DNA of 64,000 bases. Source: a gamma proteobacterium SS-5 (lineage in GTDB: Bacteria > Pseudomonadota > Gammaproteobacteria > Chromatiales > Chromatiaceae). The stretch is taken from positions 1,364,001 through 1,428,000 of the forward strand of contig CP032508.2 of assembly GCA_009497875.2 (NCBI GenBank), given 5' to 3'. The position numbers and the translations under genes were made by a program. Under the pieces are notes generated by a model. It was not told the DNA's origin, made no database searches, and saw only the letters and a program-made list of their open reading frames with translations. Of this stretch, positions 43,218 through 51,749 are shown piece by piece (position 1 is the first letter of the stretch; each line of letters opens with the position of its first letter).

Positions 43218-45536
43218 TTAGTTAGTGCCACAATCAGTGGTGCCTTCTTCGATCAAGAAGTTAATAGTCTGGTTGGCCGAAATATTGATATCTGCCAAGA
43301 CCAGACTACCACCTGATGTGGATGTGCCTGACTTGTAGCCAGATGCTGTAATTGTCAGGTTCTTAGCTGCCGTATTACTATTTTGCGCCTTGGCACAAGC
43401 TGGATCAACAGAAACTGACATGCTCAAAGACTGATTTGCAGGCACTTCACAGGCGTAGTTTGCTGTAGAGTTTTTATCCCAAGTTGGAGTGCCCGAATAG
43501 CTGCATGATCCCTCGCTAATATTTAGGGCAACTGTATCCAAGTTGCTTAAGTTGTTGTCGTTGGCTATCTGAATTGTACCGCTGATCGTTTCGATCACCT
43601 TAGGTTGTACCACAAAATTACCAGCATCCATCTCATAGGGGGTGGAGGTAGGCAGAGTTAGAGGGCTGGATATAGGGTCTGTAGTATAACTGTAAGAGAA
43701 AGGGGTAAGGGTTGCCGAGGTAGCTGATGAGTTAAATGTGCAAACAAAGCCCTGTTTGCCATCAGCATAGGTGCTTAGTGGGCAGTTATAGGTGCCAATG
43801 CCATCATCAATCGTGACTGTAAAGGTAGCTGTTTCTGTCTCTGTGCCAACCAGATAGCCTTGAATGTTATAAGCTGGATTCTCAGAGGTTGGGAAATTAA
43901 GCGTACAACCTGTCAGCGTACTGCTACTAAGAGGTAATGAATCACATTCATAGCGCTGGCCATCATAATCACTATATATGATTACCGAGTCTGCTGTGGT
44001 TTTGAAGCTACAGGAATAGGATGCCAAAGAAACATCAATATTGCAGTCAAATGAGTTTAGCCCAACATTGGCCTTGATGCTTGGTTCGCCAATGGCATTA
44101 GTATAGCTGCCTGTGACAATATAATCAGTACCTACAGCACCACCGCAGTAGGTAATATCGGCAATCGGATCATAATAATTTACACCAGTTGAGATAGTCC
44201 TCATGATTTCCTTGGAAGCCAACTGTAAGCCAGCAATGGATGTAGCCTGACTCACGCATTCCTGGTGTAGTTGCTTGTTATTGGCCTGGCCATCGATAAT
44301 CAAAAAATCATGACAGTTGTAGGGAATGTTGATGCCTTCGTTGAGGTTGTTTCGCCGGGCGAAGTAGTTCCTGGCGGTATCCCGTGTGTTGGGCTCTCCA
44401 AGCAGTTCTTCGGCAAAGCAGACATTGCGGTTCTGGGGGGCTATGCCAAGAAGGCCCAGTTTGCCGCGCCAACCACCTTCTCCAACATTGGCGTAGCTGT
44501 ACTGTACGGCTGGGCATTTGGTGAAGTCTGTTTCAAGGCCTTCTATTGAGTCAGTACTGGTGTTGTTTTTACAGTTGCCACCGATATAGCATACATAAGG
44601 ATGGCTTGAAGCATCAGCTGGGGGGTTAAATACGCAAAAGGCTCCTGTTTCTGTGGCATTAAAACTGAACAATTTGACATCAAGAATGCTTGTATTATTA
44701 CCTGTTCCTACGCTGGCACGAGAATGGACAATGCCACGGATGGGAATGATGACACCACCATTGAAGCGAACCTGTGGTGTGCAGTACTCGGATGAGTTGA
44801 CTTCAGAGAAACTGAATAGCTCAATGGCCTCGGCACCGGATTCACTGTCGTAATCTACCCGGCGTGCCCTGAAGCCCTCAAATTCACTGACGGCAGGGGT
44901 TAGATTGCTGCACAGGTCGGTCTTTGACGCAGACTGCTCCGACGTATTTACTATGTAGAGTTTGCCATCTATTTCGATAACCTGACCAGCAGTAACCTGT
45001 CCCTTCATGTCTTCGGGGATGGCTATAGTCTCAGTAATATCATCCATGGAGCCGCCGGTAAGGCTGGGGCCTGCACCGCCAGAGCCACCTCCACCACCCT
45101 TACCGAATGCACTTGCTAGCAAGGCATCTTTGGGGTCTTTAAAGGCAAGGATGCTCTCTACCTTGACATCGGTCTCTTGGCCATCGGCTTCAGACCAAGA
45201 ACAGGTGGCAACAATCTGTTTACGCGCCGGATTGGTTAGATTTACTACAGCCCATTCTCGCTCAATGGTGGCATTTTTACCGGTTATGGATTCTGCGCTG
45301 GCTGAGTTGGTAATAGCTGCAAAGTCTGTTGATGAATACAGGCCGCGCAGTTCCTCTACCTTTTGCTCGCAGAGCATTTTGGCCTCGGCTCGTGCTTTAT
45401 TGGTGCCGCTTTCGCGCATGAGCCCTGTCTGTAAATTGGCCAATGCCAGTAGGCCTAGGGCAACTACCACTACGGTGACCATGACCTCTATAAGGCCAAC
45501 ACCTTGCGTGTATTTCTTATTTATTGCTTGGTACAT
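43218..45536 (-). CDS. Giant PilV-like minor pilin (772 aa), candidate tip adhesin
   Basis: The N-terminus is a class III prepilin signal: QGVG then LIEVMVTVVVVALGLLALAN, with cleavage after Gly12 and the +5 Glu17. The first 140 residues look like PilV, including a Cys (about 112). A Gly-rich linker (GKGGGGGSGGAG, 145-156) joins a 616-residue Cys-rich, Ser/Thr-rich beta-type region with at least 20 Cys (for example CVFNPPADASSHPYVCYIGG). Its tail ends FLIEEGTTDCGTN. PilV proteins are normally near 170 residues. It lies where PilY1 normally does, and could serve as the tip adhesin (inference). Confidence 0.8.
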   Translation of the reverse strand: MYQAINKKYTQGVGLIEVMVTVVVVALGLLALANLQTGLMRESGTNKARAEAKMLCEQKVEELRGLYSSTDFAAITNSASAESITGKNATIEREWAVVNLTNPARKQIVATCSWSEADGQETDVKVESILAFKDPKDALLASAFGKGGGGGSGGAGPSLTGGSMDDITETIAIPEDMKGQVTAGQVIEIDGKLYIVNTSEQSASKTDLCSNLTPAVSEFEGFRARRVDYDSESGAEAIELFSFSEVNSSEYCTPQVRFNGGVIIPIRGIVHSRASVGTGNNTSILDVKLFSFNATETGAFCVFNPPADASSHPYVCYIGGNCKNNTSTDSIEGLETDFTKCPAVQYSYANVGEGGWRGKLGLLGIAPQNRNVCFAEELLGEPNTRDTARNYFARRNNLNEGINIPYNCHDFLIIDGQANNKQLHQECVSQATSIAGLQLASKEIMRTISTGVNYYDPIADITYCGGAVGTDYIVTGSYTNAIGEPSIKANVGLNSFDCNIDVSLASYSCSFKTTADSVIIYSDYDGQRYECDSLPLSSSTLTGCTLNFPTSENPAYNIQGYLVGTETETATFTVTIDDGIGTYNCPLSTYADGKQGFVCTFNSSATSATLTPFSYSYTTDPISSPLTLPTSTPYEMDAGNFVVQPKVIETISGTIQIANDNNLSNLDTVALNISEGSCSYSGTPTWDKNSTANYACEVPANQSLSMSVSVDPACAKAQNSNTAAKNLTITASGYKSGTSTSGGSLVLADINISANQTINFLIEEGTTDCGTN

Positions 45537-45583
45537 AGTAAAAATACCTCAAAGCGAAATAACTTATAATCGAAAACTAGCTG

Positions 45584-46855
45584 TCACCAGTCTCGCCAGG
45601 TGCCTGGAATTGTCGTACCACCACCTTTGGCAGATGGGTCAGCAAAGCCATGGCTGCCATAGGGCACATAGATCAGGTCAACCGTACCACCTACACCACC
45701 AGTAGATTGATCCTCTGCGATAACAGAGCCATAAATGGCAGGGGTACCTGTCATTTTCAGTTCACCAGTAACATAAACAATGCCGTAGATTTCTGCGCCA
45801 CCGTTCAAGGTTAAGTCGCCATCGATAACCAGAACTACGGGATTGTCTAAACTTCCCACTGTTGTAGTGGCATTTACAGTGGCATCACCTTCTACCCAAA
45901 CATACCCCTTTTCGCCGTCTAGACTGGCACCATCACTATAGACTTGATCTAATAGTTCAGCGACACCCTTGACGTCATCCTTGGTAGAGTTGAAAAACAT
46001 GGCGAAAAACTCATCTGTCGTCTTGTTGGCTAGAGTAGGGTCACCATACACTACATCTATGCCAAATCCGGCATCGCCATTAGATACCTCTTGGGTGTTT
46101 TGTGATTCATCGGCATCGATTAGCTGGGCATTGGTGTAGTCGCCTACCAGGGTATTGGATGGTCGTAGGTAGGTTTCAAAGGCGTTTCCTACCTGGCTGG
46201 CGCTGCCGCCGGCCCAGATAGAGCTGTTATTGAAACGATTGATGATCATGGCGTTACCGAAAGCTCCCACTGAGCCACGGGTAATAAAGGGCTGCTTTGG
46301 GCTACCCCCTCCCAAGCCAAAGGAGCCATAACCTACACAGACAGATATGGTGCGTTGGGCAGTACAGTCATCACTCCAGCCTCTAGTAACCAGTTCAGCC
46401 TGAAGGCCATTGGTATCACTACAGGGCTCCCCCGCAGTTGTATTGAAATTAAACCAAAACATCCCTAGTGTGTCTGGCAATATGACTCTGCCCGCTGGGG
46501 TATTAGCTGCCGTAGGCATGGTACAATTGGTCTCAGTGGGTTGTTGGTTTGCTGCGGGTATTGTGAAGGTGTTTGCACCCACAAAATCGGCATCACCGTC
46601 GGCAATGCCGTCCCCATCCGTATCTACAACGCCCTTGAAATAGGCAAGACCATGGTCCAGTGCTGCCTGGGCGGCCTGAATAGCCTGGGTGGTGCGATAA
46701 TGATTGGCACTGACTCGGGTGTCATTGAGCACAATTTTGGCCGTAAAGAAGGTGATGATGGTCAGGGTTATCATCAAGGCCAATGCAGTAAGCAGGCTGG
46801 CCATTCCTTGCTGGGCCTTTGGATAGGGGCTAGAGAATGAAATGGGATTCCTCAT
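45584..46855 (-). CDS. pilX: PilX-type minor pilin with Ca-binding-like loop
   Basis: A 423-residue minor pilin. The N-terminal sequence AQQGMASLLTALALMITLTI has the PilX/GspK-like lack of a +5 Glu. A DTDGDGIADGD loop (78-88) follows the calcium-binding DxDxDG pattern. The C-terminal third has parallel-beta-like repeats (LVIDGDLTLNGGAEIYGIVY, ELKMTGTPAIYGSVIAED) as in longer PilX forms. It follows pilW (12 bp) and precedes the giant pilin. PilX helps prime pilus assembly. Confidence 0.85.
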   Translation of the reverse strand: MRNPISFSSPYPKAQQGMASLLTALALMITLTIITFFTAKIVLNDTRVSANHYRTTQAIQAAQAALDHGLAYFKGVVDTDGDGIADGDADFVGANTFTIPAANQQPTETNCTMPTAANTPAGRVILPDTLGMFWFNFNTTAGEPCSDTNGLQAELVTRGWSDDCTAQRTISVCVGYGSFGLGGGSPKQPFITRGSVGAFGNAMIINRFNNSSIWAGGSASQVGNAFETYLRPSNTLVGDYTNAQLIDADESQNTQEVSNGDAGFGIDVVYGDPTLANKTTDEFFAMFFNSTKDDVKGVAELLDQVYSDGASLDGEKGYVWVEGDATVNATTTVGSLDNPVVLVIDGDLTLNGGAEIYGIVYVTGELKMTGTPAIYGSVIAEDQSTGGVGGTVDLIYVPYGSHGFADPSAKGGGTTIPGTWRDW

Positions 46856-46867
46856 GGCGTGTGCCCT

Positions 46868-47653
46868 TTAAGGTACAAGGATGTGACGATCATTGGGCAA
46901 GGTTACACTTCCCTGGATAATCTTGCCGATGCCGGCGTCATTGGCCGATGCCCCTGCCATATTGATGGTAACAACCCGCCTGACCAATAAGTTATCTCCT
47001 GATGCTGGTGCCGTAGTCAGGCCTGAGCAATCAACAGTGGAATCAGAACCTAGGCTGTCATTGAAGTTGTCGCAGGTTGAGCCATTGAAGGTAAATTGCA
47101 AGTTTGTGATTTGGATATCCTCGCCGCCTTCTTGCAAAGTAATCCGCTCCCAATTGCCGTCGGTACAACTGGCGGTGGTTGTCGCACTTAACCTGATACT
47201 AACACTGCCGTCGTTATTTAGCCTGAATCCATAACGCTCATTTTCATCTATTACAGTGCCGTTAGTATCTTCATCATCATCAATGTCGGGGTGGCCATCT
47301 CTATTAGCATCATAGCTGTAGACGATACAGTTACCGCCGATAATCTGTATATTTTCAGCAGCGGTCATGAAAGGGTTTCCACTGAGATCCATGTCCGGTC
47401 CAGCCCCGCCCCAGTAACCTGCACGTCGTATGTCATTGGTCATTAGAGACATCAAGGAATCCATATCGTGATTTAATCGGGCCGAACGCACCACCGCAGA
47501 ACTGCCTTGCAATGTAGATATGAATACTGCAATGGTTGCGCCCACAACAATGAGTCCCAAGGTAAGGGCTATCATGAGCTCTACCAAGGTAAAGCCCTTT
47601 GCTCCTCTTATATCGACAGGATGCCCTGCTTGAATGTTAGTTACATGTACCAT
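46868..47653 (-). CDS. pilW: PilW-type minor pilin
   Basis: A 261-residue minor pilin. The prepilin motif GFTLVELMIALTLGLIVVGA starts at Gly20, with Glu25 at +5. PilW signatures follow: NHDMDSLMSLMTNDIRRAGYWGG. It overlaps fimT by 17 bp (fimT stop inside the pilW start region), so coupling is likely. Rich in Asp and Asn in the periplasmic part (DDDEDTNGTVID), which may bind calcium. Confidence 0.87.
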   Translation of the reverse strand: MVHVTNIQAGHPVDIRGAKGFTLVELMIALTLGLIVVGATIAVFISTLQGSSAVVRSARLNHDMDSLMSLMTNDIRRAGYWGGAGPDMDLSGNPFMTAAENIQIIGGNCIVYSYDANRDGHPDIDDDEDTNGTVIDENERYGFRLNNDGSVSIRLSATTTASCTDGNWERITLQEGGEDIQITNLQFTFNGSTCDNFNDSLGSDSTVDCSGLTTAPASGDNLLVRRVVTINMAGASANDAGIGKIIQGSVTLPNDRHILVP

Positions 47654-48194
47654 AAATACCCTTTAGACTGGAATTTGAGTCATTACAGATTCTAATGCGG
47701 CCAACATCGCTGAAGGTCACTCGGGCTGCGTACTTGGATGTGGTAAAGGTTCCACCACCTGCCGCTAGGGTGCCACGTCTAAAATTAATTTCTGTATTAC
47801 CACCTGTCAGCAGATTGGTGGTTTGAGAATCTGTACCTGATACCCGTTTGAGATCACAGAAATCCGCAGCCGTTGCATCTGTTTGGGTGCAGTCACAGGC
47901 GGCTGTGCCTATGCCGTAGCACCATGTGCCAGCGTTACCCGCTGTGCGGTTGATATGGATGTTGCTGCTGCGCTTGAATGCCTCTGTCCGAGCATATTGC
48001 ATATCTGCCTTGAAGGTCTCTACCACGTCTTTCAGGCGGTTACGCTCAATCAATTCTGCAAAGCTGGGCACGGCAAGTGCAGCAATAATTCCAATCAAGG
48101 CCACCACCATCATGGCCTCAATCAGGGTCACGCCTCTGGTGTGCCTGATGTCCTGGTAAAGCAGGGGTAACGTACTGGCGACTTTCAATCTCAA
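47637..48194 (-). CDS. fimT: FimT/GspH-type minor pilin
   Basis: A 185-residue pseudopilin-like protein. Leader ends at Gly21 (HTRG), then VTLIEAMMVVALIGIIAALA with Glu26 at +5, followed by VPSFAELIERNRLKDVVETF and the FimT/GspH beta domain containing several Cys (CYGIGTAACDCTQ). First gene of the minor-pilin operon; its promoter must lie in the AT-rich 48195-48420 region. FimT proteins in related bacteria bind DNA for natural transformation. Confidence 0.85.
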   Translation of the reverse strand: MRLKVASTLPLLYQDIRHTRGVTLIEAMMVVALIGIIAALAVPSFAELIERNRLKDVVETFKADMQYARTEAFKRSSNIHINRTAGNAGTWCYGIGTAACDCTQTDATAADFCDLKRVSGTDSQTTNLLTGGNTEINFRRGTLAAGGGTFTTSKYAARVTFSDVGRIRICNDSNSSLKGIYGTCN

Positions 48195-48560
48195 GGCTGT
48201 TGCCCTCTGTAAAAATCTGTTGCTGCTCTCTTAGAGACAACTTTAGCCCTATCTGGGTCGGTTGGCCGCTATTTTTTGATGGGCGGTAATGCTTGGTGGA
48301 TGGATGGATGCCGCAAGTTTCACAGTAACGGTCATGGAGCGCCCCGCTTAACTAACCCATATTTGTCACCCAAAAAAATAACCTCCTTGTAAAACAGCGC
48401 ATTGCAAATCAACAGAGCAAGGCCTAGCCAGAAACACCTGCATCCGCGCAAGAGCCCCCCGAAGCGGCAAGCAGCCCGCCAGAATCATCCGTACAGCCCA
48501 ATCTAAGCGGCATCAAGCTACGCTGTGAACGCCACTTGGCCCAGATCGCCCCACACCCCT
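48195..48560. other. Upstream region of the minor-pilin operon; no supported gene
   Basis: About 365 bp, AT-rich up to 48420, containing poly-A CAAAAAAATAACC near 48368. It likely holds the fimT promoter. From 48430 a second frame reads SGIKLRCERHLAQIAPHP then stops at 48561, immediately before the transposase-like tail at 48562. This could be the same reading interrupted by a frameshift. Confidence 0.35.
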
Positions 48561-48561
48561 G

Positions 48562-48750
48562 ATGCCTTTTGATGCCACGGCACGCCTCAAGGCCGCTATC
48601 CCCTTCAGCATCGACGACTACCTGGAACTGGTGGAAAGCATAGGCCGTTGCCTCAGGCCAGGCAAGCGGGGAGCCAAAGACTTCGCCAATCCAGCCATAG
48701 CCGCTAGAATGGTCATAGATGCCCCTTGTGCAGGACCAACGAATGCCTAA
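48562..48750 (+). pseudogene. C-terminal remnant resembling a Y1/REP-associated transposase
   Basis: The frame MPFDATARLKAAIPFSIDDY continues into LELVESIGRCLRPGKRGAKD. The phrase YLELV-x-GR--R--KRG is what I know from the tails of IS200/REP-associated tyrosine-type transposases. Only the last ~60 codons remain, without the HUH catalytic domain. It runs to the start of the first PD-(D/E)XK copy and overlaps it. Confidence 0.45.
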
Positions 48751-49393
48751 CCTCAATACACCAGCCCCCAATTTTGACGATGTCTGGCGCACGATCCAGG
48801 AGCTTGCCTTGTCGCAGAAGGAGAGTCAGAAAGAAGCGCATCGGCGAATGCAAGAAGCCGATCAGCGCATAAAGGAGACCGAGCGCCTGATGAAGGAGAG
48901 CCAGCAGGAAACCGCTCTTCAGCAGAAAGAAACTAACCGCCAGATCAAGGCACTGGCCAAGCAGCTAGGCGAGCACGGCAACCGCCTGGGCGAGTTTGTC
49001 CAAGAGATGGTGCGTCCTGCGGTGGTCAAGCTGTTTCAGGCGCGCAACCTGCCGGTGCATCAGGTGCTGTCGAATCTGGTGGCCTACGGTGATGATCGCC
49101 AGTCCCGCATGGAAATCGATCTGCTGGTGGTGGATACGGGCACCGTGATCGCGGTGGAGTGCAAATCCCGCCTCAGCTGCGAGGACGTGGATGAGCACCT
49201 GCTTCGACTGCAGGGCTTCAAGACCTGCTTCCCCCAATACCAACCCTACACCTTGCTGGGCGGGGTGGCCGCCATGGTGCTGGCAGAAGACGTGAGCCGC
49301 TATGCCTACCGCAAGGGGCTGTTCGTGCTGGCGCAATCCGGCAATGCCATGGAAATCCGCAACGAAGCCCAATTCATACCAAAGTCTTGGTAA
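48743..49393 (+). CDS. PD-(D/E)XK nuclease-like coiled-coil protein, copy 1
   Basis: 216 residues. The N-terminus MPNLNTPAPNFDDVWRTIQE precedes a coiled coil (about 24-75), the longest in the array. The second half (about 80-216) has MEIDLLVVDTGTVIAVECK: a D-x(n)-ExK active-site pattern of the PD-(D/E)XK superfamily, as in DUF3782-like proteins. It ends FVLAQSGNAMEIRNEAQFIP. An ATG 24 bases upstream lies in the transposase-tail repeat, so MPNLN is taken as start by comparison with copy 2. Its function is unknown; DNA cleavage is not shown. Confidence 0.75.
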   Translation: MPNLNTPAPNFDDVWRTIQELALSQKESQKEAHRRMQEADQRIKETERLMKESQQETALQQKETNRQIKALAKQLGEHGNRLGEFVQEMVRPAVVKLFQARNLPVHQVLSNLVAYGDDRQSRMEIDLLVVDTGTVIAVECKSRLSCEDVDEHLLRLQGFKTCFPQYQPYTLLGGVAAMVLAEDVSRYAYRKGLFVLAQSGNAMEIRNEAQFIPKSW

Positions 49394-49424
49394 GGCACAG
49401 AAGGAGTTAGACTACTGCCACCCA

Positions 49425-49556
49425 ACGGACATGGAGCGGACAGCGCCATCCCGGAACATGAAACATCTCTTGGCCGCTTCGGAACTCGGGGTTCGGGACT
49501 CGGGACTCGGGACTCGGGACTCGGGACTCGAAAATTGCCACGGATGTTTCACAGTA
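49425..49556. repeat. R1 element, five-heptamer copy, in array unit 1
   Basis: 132 bp from ACGGACATGGAGCGG to GATGTTTCACAGTA. It has five tandem GGGACTC heptamers (49495-49529). Units 3 and 4 have CCCA joined directly to AGCA, with nothing between. In units 1 and 2 that join is interrupted by R1. These empty sites define the element ends and show insertion or clean loss. Confidence 0.85.
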
Positions 49557-49851
49557 AGCACCACTAAATACATTTCAATCTGGGAGCTCCGAGCGCTCGC
49601 TCGGAGGGGCAAAGGTTAGGCGTGGCCCTGCCCAGCAGCAACCCCGGATTCCGCCCTTCGTCAGGCCCTTCGTCAGGCCCTTCGGCAGGCTCAGGACGCC
49701 GCTCAGGACGCCGCTCAGGACATCGCTTCGCTGCATCCGGGCTACTTCTTCCTCATTCTTCTCTGCGTCCTTTGCGCTTCTTTGCGTCCTCTGCGTCCCA
49801 TCGATTAGAAGATGTTTCATGTTCCGGGGTGGCCGCCTCGCCCCATGATCG

Positions 49852-49947
49852 TTGGTGGAAAGCACAGGGCGTTATCTCAGACCGGGCAAGCGGGGAGTCA
49901 AAGACTTCGCCAATCCGGCTGTAGCCGCTAGAATGGTCATAGATACC
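49852..49947 (+). pseudogene. Transposase-tail fragment before copy 2
   Basis: A 32-codon reading, LVESTGRYLRPGKRGVKDFA, homologous to the tail at 48562. Reads through to MVID before the copy 2 start. It precedes the copy by 20 bp and likely includes its promoter and ribosome site. Confidence 0.4.
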
Positions 49948-49966
49948 CCTTGTCCAGGACCAAAGA

Positions 49967-50542
49967 ATGCCCAGTTTCAACACCCCAGCCCCCACTTTTG
50001 ACGATGTCTGGCGCACGATCCAGGAGCTTGCCTTGGCGCAGAAGGAGAGCCAGAAAGAAGCCGACCGGCGTATGAGTAAAACCGACAAGCAAATCAAAGC
50101 ACTGGCCAAGCAGCTAGGCGAGCACGGCAACCGCCTGGGCGAGTTTGTTCAGGAGATGGTGCGTCCTGCGGTGGTCAAGCTGTTTCAGGCGCGCAACCTG
50201 CCGGTGCATCAGGTGCTGTCGAATCTGGTGGCCTACGGTGATGATCGCCAGTCCCGCATGGAAGTCGATCTGCTGGTGGTGGATACGGGCACCGTGATCG
50301 CGGTGGAGTGCAAATCCCGCCTCAGCTGCGAGGACGTGGATGAGCACCTGCTTCGACTGCAGGGCTTCAAGACCTGCTTCCCCCAATATAAGCCCTACAC
50401 CCTGCTGGGCGGGGTGGCCGCCATGGTGCTGGCAGAGGACGTGAGCCGCTATGCCTACCGCAAAGGGCTGTTCGTGCTGGCGCAATCCGGCGATGCCATG
50501 GAAATCCGCAACGAAGCCCAATTCATACCAACGTCTTGGTAA
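49967..50542 (+). CDS. PD-(D/E)XK nuclease-like coiled-coil protein, copy 2 (short coil)
   Basis: 191 residues, the shortest copy. N-terminus MPSFNTPAPTFDDVWRTIQE differs from the others by two Leu-Phe/Asn-Thr type changes. The coiled coil is only SQKEADRRMSKTDK (14 residues) between the flanking QKE and QIKALAKQLGEHG. The nuclease-like half is nearly identical to copy 1, with EVDLLVVDTGTVIAVECK. Small-residue changes (Val for Ile at the first D motif) look neutral. Same operon-independent layout as other copies. Confidence 0.78.
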   Translation: MPSFNTPAPTFDDVWRTIQELALAQKESQKEADRRMSKTDKQIKALAKQLGEHGNRLGEFVQEMVRPAVVKLFQARNLPVHQVLSNLVAYGDDRQSRMEVDLLVVDTGTVIAVECKSRLSCEDVDEHLLRLQGFKTCFPQYKPYTLLGGVAAMVLAEDVSRYAYRKGLFVLAQSGDAMEIRNEAQFIPTSW

Positions 50543-50573
50543 GGCACAGAAGGAGTTAGACTGCTGCCGCCCA

Positions 50574-50726
50574 ACGGACATGGAGCGGACAGCGCCATCC
50601 CGGAACATGAAACATCTCTTGGCCGCTTCGGAACTCGGGGTTCGGGACTCGGGACTCGGGACTCGGGACTCGGGACTCGGGACTCGGGACTCGGGACTCG
50701 AAAATTGCCACGGATGTTTCACAGTA
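50574..50726. repeat. R1 element, eight-heptamer copy, in array unit 2
   Basis: 153 bp: identical to the unit 1 copy except for three extra GGGACTC heptamers, 8 in place of 5 (21 bp). This is a variable-number tandem repeat. Both ends match copy 1. Confidence 0.85.
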
Positions 50727-51152
50727 AGCACCACTAAATACATGTCAATCTGGGAGCTCCGAGCCCCGAAAATTCCGATCTGATGCTTGGAGGGGCAAAG
50801 GTTAGGCGTGGCCCTGCCCAGCAGCAACCCCGGATTCCGCCCTTCGACAGGCCCTTCGGCAGGCCCTTCGGCAGGCTCAGGACGCCGCTCAGGACGCCGC
50901 TCAGGACATCGCTTCGCTGCATCCGGGCTACTTCTTCCTCATTCTTCTCTGCGTCCTTTGCGCTTCTTTGCGTCCTCTGCGTCCCATCGATTAGAAGATG
51001 TTTCATGTTCCGGGGTGGCCGCCTCGCCCCATGATCGTTGGTGGAAAGCACAGGGCGTTATCTCAGACCGGGCAAGCGGGGAGCCAAAGACTTCGCCAAT
51101 CCGGCCATAGCCGCTACAATGGTCATAGATACCCCTTGTGCAGGACCAACGA
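50727..51152. other. Spacer between R1 of unit 2 and nuclease-like copy 3
   Basis: Same layout as the first spacer, but it carries CCGAAAATTCCGATCTGATG (50765-50784), and one CCTTCGTCAGG has become CCTTCGACAGG. It includes the transposase-tail fragment 51038-51133 (LVESTGRYLRPGKRGAKDFA). No gene of its own. Confidence 0.4.
51038..51133 (+). pseudogene. Transposase-tail fragment before copy 3
   Basis: Same 32-codon reading as at 49852, ending PAIAATMVIDT. It precedes copy 3 by 19 bp. Confidence 0.4.
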
Positions 51153-51749
51153 ATGCCTAACCTCAATACACCAGCCCCCAATTTTGACGATGTCTGGCGC
51201 ACGATCCAGGAGCTTGCCTTGGCGCAGAAGGAAACCGAGCGCCTGATGAAGGAGAGCCAGCAGGAAACCGCTCTTCAGCAGAAAGAAACTAACCGCCAGA
51301 TCAAGGCACTGGCCAAGCAGCTAGGCGAGCACGGCAACCGCCTGGGCGAGTTTGTTCAGGAGATGGTGCGTCCTGCCGTGGTCAAGCTGTTCCAGGGGCG
51401 CAACCTGCCGGTGCATCAGGTGCTGTCGAATCTGGTGGCCTACGGTGATGATCGCCAGTCCCGCATGGAAATCGATCTGCTGGTGGTGGATACGGGCACC
51501 GTGATCGCGGTGGAGTGCAAATCCCGCCTCAGCTGCGAGGACGTGGATGAGCACCTGCTTCGACTGCAGGGCTTCAAGGCCTGCTTCCCCCAATACCAAC
51601 CCTACACCTTGCTGGGCGGGGTGGCCGCCATGGTGCTGGCAGAAGACGTGAGCCGCTATGCCTACCGCAAGGGGCTGTTCGTGCTGGCGCAATCCGGCAA
51701 TGCCATGGAAATCCGCAACGAAGCCCAATTCATACCGATGTCTTGGTAA
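51153..51749 (+). CDS. PD-(D/E)XK nuclease-like coiled-coil protein, copy 3 (middle coil)
   Basis: 198 residues. Between QELALAQKE and QIKALAKQLGEHG the coil is TERLMKESQQETALQQKETN plus R, 21 residues, i.e. the C-terminal part of copy 1's coil with the first 18 residues removed. The nuclease-like half has MEIDLLVVDTGTVIAVECK and two changes, KLFQGRNLP and FKACFPQ. Unit 3 lacks R1 after the gene. Confidence 0.78.
   Translation: MPNLNTPAPNFDDVWRTIQELALAQKETERLMKESQQETALQQKETNRQIKALAKQLGEHGNRLGEFVQEMVRPAVVKLFQGRNLPVHQVLSNLVAYGDDRQSRMEIDLLVVDTGTVIAVECKSRLSCEDVDEHLLRLQGFKACFPQYQPYTLLGGVAAMVLAEDVSRYAYRKGLFVLAQSGNAMEIRNEAQFIPMSW

Larger units (their letters stand above)
49394..49966. other. Spacer between nuclease-like copies 1 and 2
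   Basis: 573 bp, no supported gene. It contains R1 (49425-49556), a direct-repeated TCAGGCCCTTCG block (49660-49695), two CAGGACGCCGCT repeats, the CATCCGGGCTAC motif, the TCTGCGTCCTTTGCGCTTCT block and the transposase-tail fragment. The unit's promoter for the next copy should be in the last 150 bp. Confidence 0.5.

Noticed and set aside
49495-49529. Tandem GGGACTC heptamers as a CRISPR-like array
   Set aside because: No spacers and no cas genes; it is a simple variable-number repeat inside R1.
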